Assembly (NCBI GenBank): GCA_020847045.1
Contig: JADLCT010000011.1
Coordinates: 1 to 64,000, forward strand
DNA: 64,000 bases
Direction: 5' to 3'
Source of the DNA: Bryobacterales bacterium
GTDB taxonomy: Bacteria > Acidobacteriota > Terriglobia > Bryobacterales > Bryobacteraceae
A model generated the notes under the pieces. The model had not been told where the DNA came from. It did not search any database and saw nothing but the letters and a program-made list of their open reading frames with translations. Position 1 is the stretch's first letter, and every line of letters starts with the position of its first letter. Below, piece by piece: positions 1-9,384 of this stretch. Position numbers and translations under genes: made by a program.

Positions 1-38
1 CCGCGCGGGCGTTCTCTGTTACACTGAAGTTTCCTACC

Positions 39-719
39 ATGAAAGTCGGGGTCGTTGTCTTTCCAGGAAGTAATTGCGACCACGATGCCTGGTACGCCAT
101 CACGGCGAACTCCGGACACCAGGCTGAATTCATCTGGCACGCCTCCCAAACTCTGAACAATTTGGATGCCGTCTGGCTGCCCGGCGGATTTAGCTATGGC
201 GACTACCTGCGGTGCGGCGCGATCGCGAAATTTTCGCCCGTGCTGGAGGCGGTCCGGCGGTTTGCGCGCGAAGGCGGGCTGGTCATCGGGGTCTGCAACG
301 GATTTCAGATTCTCACCGAGGCGGGCCTTCTGCCTGGCGCGCTGGTGCGCAACCGCGGTTTGCAGTTCATCTGCCGGGACGTGGCGGTTGTGTCCTGCAC
401 CACCGGTTCGCCATTCACCTCAAAGATGCGGAGCGGCGCGGTGCTGCGCATGCCAATCGCGCACGGCGAGGGCTGCTATGTGGCCGACGCGCGTACGCTG
501 GACGAATTGGAGGCCGAGGACCGCGTGGCGTTCCGTTACGTCCATAATCCCAATGGAAGCCAGCGCGATATCGCCGGCATTCTGAGCAAGGAGCGCAATG
601 TGCTGGGCCTAATGCCGCATCCGGAGCGGGCGATGGACCCGCTGATGGGTTCCACCGACGGGTTGGCCGTTCTGGAAAGTATGGCCGCCGCGGTGGAAGC
701 GCGGGCGATCCTGTCATGA
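39..719 (+). CDS. purQ: phosphoribosylformylglycinamidine synthase subunit PurQ (glutaminase)
   Basis: [25 protein letters not shown] glutaminase nucleophile motif, [11 protein letters not shown]; adjacent purL. Confidence 0.97.
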   Translation: MKVGVVVFPGSNCDHDAWYAITANSGHQAEFIWHASQTLNNLDAVWLPGGFSYGDYLRCGAIAKFSPVLEAVRRFAREGGLVIGVCNGFQILTEAGLLPGALVRNRGLQFICRDVAVVSCTTGSPFTSKMRSGAVLRMPIAHGEGCYVADARTLDELEAEDRVAFRYVHNPNGSQRDIAGILSKERNVLGLMPHPERAMDPLMGSTDGLAVLESMAAAVEARAILS

Positions 720-2992
720 GCGCGAAACCGCCGGCCAGTCCGGCCCAGGAAGACCCCGCCTTTCACGGACTGACGCAGGAGGAGTACGCGCTCGCCGTGC
801 GGATCCTCGGCCGCAAGCCGAACGTCACCGAGATGGGCATTTTCGGCGTTATGTGGAGCGAGCACTGCTCCTACAAGACATCGAAGGTGCATCTTAAGAA
901 GCTGCCCACGGAAAGCAGCCGCGTGCTGGTGGGGCCGGGCGAAAACGCCGGCATCATAGACATTGGCGGTGGTTGGGCCATTGCCTTCAAAATCGAATCA
1001 CACAATCATCCGAGCTTCATCGAGCCCTTTCAAGGAGCGGCGACGGGCGTGGGCGGCATTCTGCGCGACATCTTCACGATGGGCGCGCGTCCGGTGGCCG
1101 TTCTGGACGCTCTGCGCTTCGGGCCGTTGACGGCGGAGGAGGCGGGCGGCGAAGCCGTGGCGGCGCGCAACCGCCGGATCGTGAAAGGCGTGGTGAGCGG
1201 CATCGCCCACTACGGCAACTGCTTCGGCGTGCCGACGGTGGGCGGCGAGTGCATGTTCGACGCCAGTTATAACGGCAATCCGCTGGTGAACGTCTTTGCG
1301 CTGGGCGTGTTCAAGCACGACGAAATTTTCTACGGCAAGGCCACCGGCGTCGGCAACCCAGTGATCTATGTGGGAGCCAAGACGGGCCGCGACGGCATTA
1401 AGGGCGCGGCCATGGCCAGCGAAGTGTTCAAGGAAGACAGCAAGTCCAAGCGGCCGAACGTGCAGGTGGGCGACCCCTTCATGGAAAAACTGCTGCTGGA
1501 GGCCTGCCTGGAGGCGATGAAGACGGGCGCCATCGTCGGCATTCAGGACATGGGCGCCGCCGGACTCACCTGCTCCACCTGCGAGATGGGCTCGCGCGCC
1601 GGCACGGGTATCGAAATCGAACTGATGAAGGTGCCGCAGCGCGAAACCGGTATGACGCCGTACGAGATGATGCTCAGCGAATCGCAGGAGCGCATGCTGC
1701 TGGTGGCCGAAAAGGGCCGCGAGCAGGAGGTGTTCGACGTCTTCGCCAAGTGGGGGCTCGATGCGTCCACCATCGGCGAGGTGACCGGCGATGGACTGCT
1801 GCGCGTGCGGCACAACGGCGAGGTGGTTGCCGAGATCCCCAACCGGGAGCTGGCCGACGAAGCGCCGCGCTATCACAGGCCCTACGACGCGCCGGCGTTC
1901 CGTTCGGCGCCGCTGGATGGTCCGGTGCTGGTCCCGCCGCCGCCGAGTTTCAATGACGCCCTGGCCACGCTGATGACCTCGCCCGACCTGTGTTCGAAGC
2001 GTTGGATCTGGCAGCAGTACGACTATCAGGTCCGCACGAATACCGTGCTGGGACCTGGAGCCGACGCGGCCGTTGTGCGCATCAAAGAGACAGGGACCTC
2101 CGTGGCGATGTCGGTGGATGGAAACGGCCGCTGGTGCATGCTCGACCCGCGCGAAGGCGCCAAGCACATGGTGGCCGAGTGCTGCCGCAATCTGGCCACC
2201 ACCGGGGCCCTGCCCGTGGCGGCCACGAACAATTTGAATTTCGCCAATCCGGAACGGCCGGAGATCATGCGCCAACTGGTGGAGTCCATCGAAGGCATGG
2301 CCGAAGCCTGCCGGTTCTTCGAGACGCCGATCACCGGCGGTAACGTGAGCCTCTACAACGAAACGCACGATGAAGCCGATCCGGAGGTGAGCGTGCCCAT
2401 CTTCCCGACGCCCGTGCTGGGCATTGTCGGACTGATGAAGACCGAAACGCCGCCGGGCATTGTCTTCCGCGCGCCGGGCCGCGCGCTGGTGCTGGTGGGC
2501 GGATTGGGCTCGACGGATGAGCAGCGGTTCGGGTCCTCGCAGTACGCCAGGCAGGTGCTTGGCTCTGTCTGGGGGCTGCCGCCGGAGCTCGACATGGCCT
2601 ATGAGAAGCGCGTGCACGAAGCCGTGCGCGAGATCGTCACCTCCGGGCTCGCCGAAAGCGCGCACGACGTGGGTGAAGGCGGATTGGCCGCGGCTTTGGC
2701 CGAGTGTTCGTTCGGACCGGCGGGCGTGGGCGCCGAGGTTGCGCTGTCCAGTTCGATGCGCGATGATTTCGTCTTGTTCCACGAGGGCCCGTCGAGGGTT
2801 CTTGTGTCCACATCCTCCCCCGAGGCCGTACTGGCCGTGGCGTCACGGCACGGTGTGGACGCGATTGTGGCCGGTGAAACGGCCCGTGCGGCGCTGACCG
2901 TCCGCGTCAATGGACGCGCCGCTGTCAGCGTCAAGGTGGACCAGTTGCGGGAGGCCTGGGAATCGGCCCTGCCCGCTTTGTTGTCGAACTAA
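716..2992 (+). CDS. purL: phosphoribosylformylglycinamidine synthase subunit PurL (short form)
   Basis: [52 protein letters not shown] overlap with purQ. Confidence 0.98.
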   Translation: MSAKPPASPAQEDPAFHGLTQEEYALAVRILGRKPNVTEMGIFGVMWSEHCSYKTSKVHLKKLPTESSRVLVGPGENAGIIDIGGGWAIAFKIESHNHPSFIEPFQGAATGVGGILRDIFTMGARPVAVLDALRFGPLTAEEAGGEAVAARNRRIVKGVVSGIAHYGNCFGVPTVGGECMFDASYNGNPLVNVFALGVFKHDEIFYGKATGVGNPVIYVGAKTGRDGIKGAAMASEVFKEDSKSKRPNVQVGDPFMEKLLLEACLEAMKTGAIVGIQDMGAAGLTCSTCEMGSRAGTGIEIELMKVPQRETGMTPYEMMLSESQERMLLVAEKGREQEVFDVFAKWGLDASTIGEVTGDGLLRVRHNGEVVAEIPNRELADEAPRYHRPYDAPAFRSAPLDGPVLVPPPPSFNDALATLMTSPDLCSKRWIWQQYDYQVRTNTVLGPGADAAVVRIKETGTSVAMSVDGNGRWCMLDPREGAKHMVAECCRNLATTGALPVAATNNLNFANPERPEIMRQLVESIEGMAEACRFFETPITGGNVSLYNETHDEADPEVSVPIFPTPVLGIVGLMKTETPPGIVFRAPGRALVLVGGLGSTDEQRFGSSQYARQVLGSVWGLPPELDMAYEKRVHEAVREIVTSGLAESAHDVGEGGLAAALAECSFGPAGVGAEVALSSSMRDDFVLFHEGPSRVLVSTSSPEAVLAVASRHGVDAIVAGETARAALTVRVNGRAAVSVKVDQLREAWESALPALLSN

Positions 2993-3004
2993 GTTGTCTG
3001 GCGG

Positions 3005-4438
3005 ATGGGAGGTGAGGCGCGGATGTTCGATAAGTTCCATGAAGAGTGCGCGGTGGTGGCGATCCATGGCCACCCGGATGCGGCGAATCTGGCCTATCTG
3101 AGCCTCTACGCGATGCAGCATCGCGGCCAGGAAAGCGCGGGACTGGCTGTGGCCGGCGGGAAAGAGGTCATCTGCCATAAGGCGATGGGCCATGTCGCCG
3201 ACATCTTCACGCCCGAATCCCTGGGACGGCTGCACGGCGATCATGCCATTGGCCACACACGCTATTCCACGGCGGGAGACTCGGCTCAGCTCAATGCCCA
3301 GCCCTTCCTGGTGAAGTGCAACAAGGGGCGGATCGCCATCGCGCACAACGGCAACATCACCAACGCGGCCGAATTGCGCGACGACCTGGAGCGTGGCGGC
3401 GCGATCTTCCAGGCCACCAGCGATACGGAGGTGGTGCTGCACCTGATGGCCCATTCGCGCGAGCGCACGGTTGCCGGCGCGCTGCGCGAAGCTCTGCTGC
3501 AGTTGGAAGGCGCCTATTCGATCGTCCTGCTCGCCGAGGACCGCATCATCGTCGCCCGCGACCCGCACGGCTTCCGGCCTCTGGCGATGGGACAGATGGA
3601 ATTGAGCGGCGGCCGTTCGGCCTACGTCTTCGCCAGTGAAACCTGCGCGTTCGACCTGATCGGCGCGGTCTATCTGAACGACGTGGAACCGGGCGAAATG
3701 GTCATTGCCGGGCCTGAAGGCGTCACACGCGAGCGTTTTTCGCCGCGGCGGAATTCGGCCCATTGCGTCTTTGAGCACGTCTACTTCGCCCGCCCCGATT
3801 CGCTGGTTTTCGGCCAGCCCGTGCAACCGGCGCGGGAAAAGATGGGCCGCTTCCTGGCGCGCCGGCATCCCGTGGAGGCCGATGTCGTCGTGCCCGTCCC
3901 GGACTCCGGCGTGACGGCCGCCATAGGGTATGCCGATGAGTCCGGCCTGCCCTTCCGCCAGGCGCTGATCCGCAACCACTACGTCGGCCGCACCTTCATC
4001 GAACCGTCGCAGGCCATTCGTGACTTCGGCGTGAAGCTGAAGTTGAATGCCGTGCGCCACGTGCTGGAAGGCAAGCGCGTCGTGCTGGTGGACGATTCCA
4101 TTGTGCGCGGCACCACATCACGCAAGATTGTCCGCATGGTGCGCCACGCCGGCGCGCGCGAGGTGCATTTGCGCATTTCGTGCCCCCCCACCATGTCGCC
4201 TTGTTTTTATGGCGTCGATACGCCGACCAAGAGCGAGTTGATCGCCGCGAACCACACGCTGGACGAGATCCGGCGCTTCGTGGAAGCCGATTCGCTCGCC
4301 TACCTGTCGCTGCACGATCTGCGGGAAGCTGTGGATGACAACGAGCGGCACGACTACTGCTACGCCTGCTACACGGGAGACTACCCGACGGATCTGGTGC
4401 ACATCGACGAGATGCTGTCGTCGCGGAAACGTCCTTGA
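3005..4438 (+). CDS. purF: amidophosphoribosyltransferase
   Basis: ECAVVAIHGHPDAANLAYLSLYAMQHRGQESAG; VVLVDDSIVRGTTSRKIV PRPP loop. The start may be an ATG inside the ORF (MFDKFHEECAVV). Confidence 0.96.
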   Translation: MGGEARMFDKFHEECAVVAIHGHPDAANLAYLSLYAMQHRGQESAGLAVAGGKEVICHKAMGHVADIFTPESLGRLHGDHAIGHTRYSTAGDSAQLNAQPFLVKCNKGRIAIAHNGNITNAAELRDDLERGGAIFQATSDTEVVLHLMAHSRERTVAGALREALLQLEGAYSIVLLAEDRIIVARDPHGFRPLAMGQMELSGGRSAYVFASETCAFDLIGAVYLNDVEPGEMVIAGPEGVTRERFSPRRNSAHCVFEHVYFARPDSLVFGQPVQPAREKMGRFLARRHPVEADVVVPVPDSGVTAAIGYADESGLPFRQALIRNHYVGRTFIEPSQAIRDFGVKLKLNAVRHVLEGKRVVLVDDSIVRGTTSRKIVRMVRHAGAREVHLRISCPPTMSPCFYGVDTPTKSELIAANHTLDEIRRFVEADSLAYLSLHDLREAVDDNERHDYCYACYTGDYPTDLVHIDEMLSSRKRP

Positions 4439-5634
4439 GCGCCGCGCTGTCCGCCTCGGCGCGGTCGGTGGCCCATTCGCGCATCCGCGAACTGGCCGAA
4501 ATCGCCATGACGATGGACGGCGTCGCCAAACTCTACTTCGGCGAATCGAACATTCCCACGCCGGCGTTCATTCGCGCCGCCGCGGCGCGCGCCATGGAAG
4601 AGGGCTTCACCTACTACACCTCGAACGCGGGCCTGGAGAGCACGCGGCAGGCTATGGCCGCCTATTATGAGGCGAAGCACGGCGTCGCCCTCAACCCGGC
4701 CCACGAGATCGTTGTCACCGCCAGCGGCGTGCAGGCTCTGAACGTGGCGATTCGCTGTACGCTCGATCCCGGCGACGAGGCGCTGATCCTTACGCCCGCC
4801 TGGCCCAACGGCGCTTCCATCGTTCAAATGTGCAACGCCATGCCGGTCATGATGGCGCAACCGCTGGCCACGTCGCCGTCGGGCGCAATGCGCTACACCA
4901 TCGACTTCGACGCGCTCGAAGCCGCCGTCACGCCGCGCACGCGCCTGCTGCTGTATACCTCGCCTTCCAATCCGCTGGGCTGGGTGGCTACCGCGGACGA
5001 GCAACGGCGGTTGCTCGAGTTCACACGCCGCCACAAGCTCTGGCTCCTGGCCGACGAGGTGTACGAACGGCTCTGGTACGAAGGCCCCGCCCTGGGCGCC
5101 GTGGCCCCCAGCATCCTTCGCCTGGCCACGCGGGACGACAGCGTCATCGTGGCGCAGAGCTTCTCGAAAAGTTATTGCATGACCGGTTGGCGTCTGGGTT
5201 GGATCGTGGCGCGCACCGACCTGGCCGCCCGCGCCTGCGAGTTGAACGAGTTCATCATTTCGCACGCGGCCAGCTTCAGCCAGCGCGCCGCCGAGACGGC
5301 GCTACGCGACGGCGAGCCATTCATCCTCGCGATGCTCGAACAGTTTCGCGCCAACCGCGATTTCTGCCTCGACGTTTTGCGGTCCCTGCCCGGCGTCACC
5401 GTCCCGGAACCCGGTGGCGCGTTCTATCTGTTTCCGCGCATCAGCGGCCTTGCCGATAGTTTCGCCTTTTGCAAGCGTCTGCTGGTGGAAACCAAGGTGG
5501 GACTCGCGCCGGGCGTGGCTTTTGGGGCGGGCGGCGAAGGCAGTGTGCGGCTCTGCTACGCAAGCGAACGCTCCGTCGTGGAACCCGCCATGGAACGGCT
5601 GGCGGCCTTCATTGGACGCGGCGCGTGGGAATAA
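4435..5634 (+). CDS. PLP-dependent aminotransferase class I/II (aspartate aminotransferase family)
   Basis: SKSYCMTGWRLGW PLP-lysine motif; TTG start overlapping the purF stop. Confidence 0.9.
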   Translation: MSAALSASARSVAHSRIRELAEIAMTMDGVAKLYFGESNIPTPAFIRAAAARAMEEGFTYYTSNAGLESTRQAMAAYYEAKHGVALNPAHEIVVTASGVQALNVAIRCTLDPGDEALILTPAWPNGASIVQMCNAMPVMMAQPLATSPSGAMRYTIDFDALEAAVTPRTRLLLYTSPSNPLGWVATADEQRRLLEFTRRHKLWLLADEVYERLWYEGPALGAVAPSILRLATRDDSVIVAQSFSKSYCMTGWRLGWIVARTDLAARACELNEFIISHAASFSQRAAETALRDGEPFILAMLEQFRANRDFCLDVLRSLPGVTVPEPGGAFYLFPRISGLADSFAFCKRLLVETKVGLAPGVAFGAGGEGSVRLCYASERSVVEPAMERLAAFIGRGAWE

Positions 5635-5677
5635 AAGCTCAGCGGCAACCCGGACGACCGCCCGGAGGACGCGGCGT

Positions 5678-5746
5678 TCAACCACCGCCCATGCGGCTGA
5701 TGAACAGCAGCGCGGCCAGAATCAGAAGCCAGAAGATGTATTCCAC
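5678..5746 (-). CDS. putative 22-aa single-span membrane microprotein (V/M)EYIFWLLILAALLFISRMGGG
   Basis: GTG start at 5746 preceded by an AAGGAAGG Shine-Dalgarno-like run on the minus strand; one hydrophobic helix; not in the supplied ORF track. Confidence 0.45.
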   Translation of the reverse strand: MEYIFWLLILAALLFISRMGGG

Positions 5747-5778
5747 GTGGACCCTTCCTTCGTTTAGGATGCACTGCT

Positions 5779-6864
5779 ATGCTGCGGGGTGACAGGAATT
5801 CCTTGCCTTCCATCACAATACTCACTCGACGCCTGGCCGCGCGCGGGCGAGCAACTTTAGCGCGGTTGGCCTGCATAGGGCTTGCCGGCGCCGCCGGCCT
5901 AACGGGCCAGGGGCTGGTCGTGTTCGATGATGGCGACCAGGTGCGCATCAAAGGGGCCGTGTACGACGCCGCCGTCGCCAAAAGCGGATATGTCAGCGGC
6001 GTGGCAGGGGGCTCCTTTCTCGACCATAAGACCGGTTTTCGCGACGCCGGCTTTGGGCTGGCCATCGTGGACTGGCTCGTCGAGCCGGGTTCGGACGAGC
6101 GCTACCGCGCGTCGCTCCAGGAACAACTGGTCTACAGGTTCGGCGATCTGGTGCATGGCCGCATTCCCAAACGCATTGTGGAGGGGCCGCAAATCTGCAC
6201 ACGGGCCCGGCGCCTGGATCCCAAGGTGACTCGTGGCGCGGACTTCGTCGCCGTGCAGATGCGCCATGAGTTCACACAAGCCGCTCCCGGACGCCGCCCC
6301 GGTTCGGTTTGGGAACAGACGCTCGTGTTTCCCGAGGGCAAGCGATGGTTCTACGCCGCCGATACCGTCACGCTGGCCAATGACGGCGTGGGCACGGCTC
6401 TGCGCATCGACATGCCGGGCCACATCCGGCACCGCGGCGGCGACCGGTTCGAGCGTATCTACTTGAGCTACGACGGTGTCTACGCAAGCGACCAGTTCAC
6501 GAAGGATTTTGCGCCCGATGCGCGCTACCGCTATGTCCGCAAACCGGGCGAGCCCCCCAAGCGCTTCATCCGCGCCTACCGTCTTCGCGACCCGCGCACC
6601 GGCCGGCGCGGACCTTGGCTGGCGGGCATGACACTGAACCCGGAGGTGGTGAGCGAAGCCTGGTGCCACCAGCGCGGCTACGTCAGCATGATTCAAGAGG
6701 TGGGCGGAGGCGTCTACCGCAAAGGCGATCAGATCCGGGCCGCCTACCTGATCGGTTACTTCGATTCGCTCGAAGAGATGGACCGCACCTTCGACCGCGA
6801 AGCCGGGCCTGTGGCCATCGAGGTGAAGGGCGAAAGCTGGCGTCTGGTTAAGCCGGGCGAGTAA
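5779..6864 (+). CDS. hypothetical protein, possibly exported
   Basis: Long ORF; no family recognised. Confidence 0.6.
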   Translation: MLRGDRNSLPSITILTRRLAARGRATLARLACIGLAGAAGLTGQGLVVFDDGDQVRIKGAVYDAAVAKSGYVSGVAGGSFLDHKTGFRDAGFGLAIVDWLVEPGSDERYRASLQEQLVYRFGDLVHGRIPKRIVEGPQICTRARRLDPKVTRGADFVAVQMRHEFTQAAPGRRPGSVWEQTLVFPEGKRWFYAADTVTLANDGVGTALRIDMPGHIRHRGGDRFERIYLSYDGVYASDQFTKDFAPDARYRYVRKPGEPPKRFIRAYRLRDPRTGRRGPWLAGMTLNPEVVSEAWCHQRGYVSMIQEVGGGVYRKGDQIRAAYLIGYFDSLEEMDRTFDREAGPVAIEVKGESWRLVKPGE

Positions 6865-7858
6865 GACCGGAGGCACCCGCGGCGGGCGGCGGCCGCAGGC
6901 GCACATCACGCTGCGGGAATGGAATCTCGATGCCCGCCTTCAGAAACGCCGCGAAGATCGCAAAACGCAGGTCGCTGCGCAGCAGTCCCGGCGAATGCGT
7001 GCGGGAGTTTGTCCAAACCAGCAATTCAAAGTCGAGCGAGCTTTCGCCGAATTCCTGGAAGAGGACGAGCGGGGCGGGTTGCGCCAGTACGTCGGGGTGC
7101 CGTGAGGCGGTCTGCAGAAGGATGTCGCGCACCTTCGCGGGATCGCTCTCATAGGCGACGCCGCATTTGACGCCCACTCGCACCTCGGCGTCGTTCGCCG
7201 TCCAGTTGATCACCTGGTTGTTGATGATGTCGTCGTTGGGCACCACGATGATGATGTTGTCGTTCGTTCGGATCCATGTGCTGCGCGCGGCGATGCGCAC
7301 CACGTCGCCAGCCAGTCCTCCAATTTCAATCCGGTCACCCACCTGGATCGGCTGCTCCACCAGCAGGACGAGTCCCGAGATGAAGTTGTTGGCGATGTTT
7401 TGCAGACCCAGGCCGACGCCGATGCCCACCGCGCCTCCGATGAACGCCAGGCTCTTAAAGTCGATGCCAAGCGTCTCCAGGCCCACCGTCATGCCGAGCA
7501 CGAACACCGCGTAGCCGAAGACGCGTTCAATGGCGAACCGCTGCCCCTCGCTCAGTTGCAGCCGGGCCAGAACGCGGTCCCGGAGGAAGGCGCTGCTGGC
7601 GCGCGAGATCAGCAGAATCAGCAGCAAAAAGAATGTGGAGCGCAGGAAGAAAGCGGGGCTGACGCTGGTTTGTCCGATGGTAAAGAAGGGGCGCGCCAGG
7701 AATTCGCCGGCATCGGCGAGCAGCATGACAAGCCAGTTGCCGGGCAGCACGGCCGACAGTGTGCGCGCGGCGAAGAATGGCATCGCCAGCAGCACCAGAT
7801 ACAGCAGCAGACGCCAGCCAGGCGCCGGGAGTTTGTTGGGTTGGCGGCGTGTGGTCAA
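6848..7858 (-). CDS. MscS-family mechanosensitive ion channel
   Basis: GGAVGIGVGLGLQNIANNFISGLVLLVEQPIQVGDRIEIGGLAGDVVRI. Confidence 0.93.
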   Translation of the reverse strand: MTTRRQPNKLPAPGWRLLLYLVLLAMPFFAARTLSAVLPGNWLVMLLADAGEFLARPFFTIGQTSVSPAFFLRSTFFLLLILLISRASSAFLRDRVLARLQLSEGQRFAIERVFGYAVFVLGMTVGLETLGIDFKSLAFIGGAVGIGVGLGLQNIANNFISGLVLLVEQPIQVGDRIEIGGLAGDVVRIAARSTWIRTNDNIIIVVPNDDIINNQVINWTANDAEVRVGVKCGVAYESDPAKVRDILLQTASRHPDVLAQPAPLVLFQEFGESSLDFELLVWTNSRTHSPGLLRSDLRFAIFAAFLKAGIEIPFPQRDVRLRPPPAAGASGLTRPA

Positions 7859-7868
7859 GCGGCGGCCG

Positions 7869-8504
7869 TTACGGACACATCTTCTTCAACTGCGCAGTGG
7901 CTGTCTTCATCCGCTCCACACAGGCGGCCTTTTCCGCGCCTCCGGCATGGGCGCAGGCCGTGGCCGGGTCCATTTGCGAGAGTCGCGCCTTGATCTGCGC
8001 GCATTGCGGGCTGTTAGAGTCCATCTGCAGCACCGAATCGGATTTGCAGGTCCCGGCATAACGGTACCGGGCCTTGATCATCATTTCCTTGCCGTCCTTG
8101 CCCGTCACGGTGCTCGTGGTGAGGTAGGAGTCCTTGGATTCCGCCGTAATCAAGGCGTGCGACTTAGTCCCGCTTGGGCAGGAGACCTGCACCTCGGCCT
8201 TGCTGGCCGTGTTCTGCAGCACCTTAACGCCGCACTTTTCACGAGGGTTCGCGGCGTTCTGCTTCCATTGCTCGTTCATCTCGGCCGCGGCGTCCATGCA
8301 GACGCCCATGCCGGACGCCATCTTGGCGTGCTTCAGCATCTCCTTGTTCGAGGAATCCAGCAGTTCCATCTTCCATAGCCCTTTGCCGGGCGGACGCCCG
8401 CCAAAGACGGCCAGTTTGGAAACATCTTGAGCGAACAGACCAGCAACAAACAAGCACAGGCTTGCCACGGCCGGAACGAATTTTCGAATGACGCATAGCC
8501 GCAT
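7869..8504 (-). CDS. DUF3617-like secreted protein
   Basis: Signal peptide MRLCVIRKFVPAVASLCLFVAGLFA; PGKGLWKMELLDSS and Cys pattern. Confidence 0.65.
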   Translation of the reverse strand: MRLCVIRKFVPAVASLCLFVAGLFAQDVSKLAVFGGRPPGKGLWKMELLDSSNKEMLKHAKMASGMGVCMDAAAEMNEQWKQNAANPREKCGVKVLQNTASKAEVQVSCPSGTKSHALITAESKDSYLTTSTVTGKDGKEMMIKARYRYAGTCKSDSVLQMDSNSPQCAQIKARLSQMDPATACAHAGGAEKAACVERMKTATAQLKKMCP

Positions 8505-8649
8505 ACGGCCAGAATGGCAGGCGCGGCACGCGGGCGCAACCACGGGAGCGAGCCGCGGGAGCGTAACGGTCCGGCTTGCAACGCGCCGTTATAATCAGGG
8601 AGTGCCGCCGGGCCGCCGGGACAGCAGCCAGGGCGCACTCCATGTCAGC

Positions 8650-9384
8650 ATGAGCGAGGCAATGATCGAGGCCATCGGCCTCAGCAAATTTTATGGGGAT
8701 TTCGCAGCCACGCGCGAAGTGAGCTTCGCGATTCCGCGCGGTCAGGTGGTGGCGTTTCTGGGGCCGAACGGGGCGGGGAAGTCCACCACGATGAAGATGC
8801 TCACGGGCTATCTCGCGCCCAGCGAGGGTTCGGCGCGCATCGCGGGTTTTGATGTTCTCACGGATCGTGAGCGGGCTGCCGCGCGCCTGGGATATCTGCC
8901 AGAGAACGGTCCGCTCTATCCCGAGATGACGCCGCTCGGGCTGCTGCGTTTCTTCGGCCGTGCGCGTGGCATGACGCGGGAGCGGCTGCGGGAGCGTCTC
9001 GACGAGGTGGTGCGCCAGTGCGCGCTCGGCGAGGTTCTGGAAAAGGCGATCGGCAAGCTCTCGAAAGGATACCGGCAGCGCGTGGGCATGGCGCAGGTGC
9101 TGTTGCATGAGCCCGACGTGCTGATCATGGACGAGCCAACCACGGGACTGGACCCGAACCAGATCCGCGACGTCCGCACGCTTATCCGAGAACTCGGCAG
9201 AACCAAGACCATCCTGCTGTCCACGCACATCCTGCAAGAGGTGGAAGCCGTGGCCGGACGTGTCATTCTCATCAACGCGGGCCGCGTGGTGTTCGACGGA
9301 TTGCCCGCGGAACTGGCGGGCGCCGGTGGCATCGAGGAGGCCTTCCACCGCCTGACCGGCCTCGCCTCCGGGGTGACCGCCTGA
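8650..9384 (+). CDS. ABC transporter ATP-binding protein (GldA-like)
   Basis: Walker A GPNGAGKSTTMKML, signature LSKGYRQRVGMAQ, Walker B VLIMDEPTTGLDP. Confidence 0.95.
   Translation: MSEAMIEAIGLSKFYGDFAATREVSFAIPRGQVVAFLGPNGAGKSTTMKMLTGYLAPSEGSARIAGFDVLTDRERAAARLGYLPENGPLYPEMTPLGLLRFFGRARGMTRERLRERLDEVVRQCALGEVLEKAIGKLSKGYRQRVGMAQVLLHEPDVLIMDEPTTGLDPNQIRDVRTLIRELGRTKTILLSTHILQEVEAVAGRVILINAGRVVFDGLPAELAGAGGIEEAFHRLTGLASGVTA

Noticed and set aside
998-2782. 594-aa antisense ORF opposite purL
   Set aside because: GC-rich coding shadow: low-complexity His/Arg/Gly composition, no recognisable domain, purL certain on the other strand.
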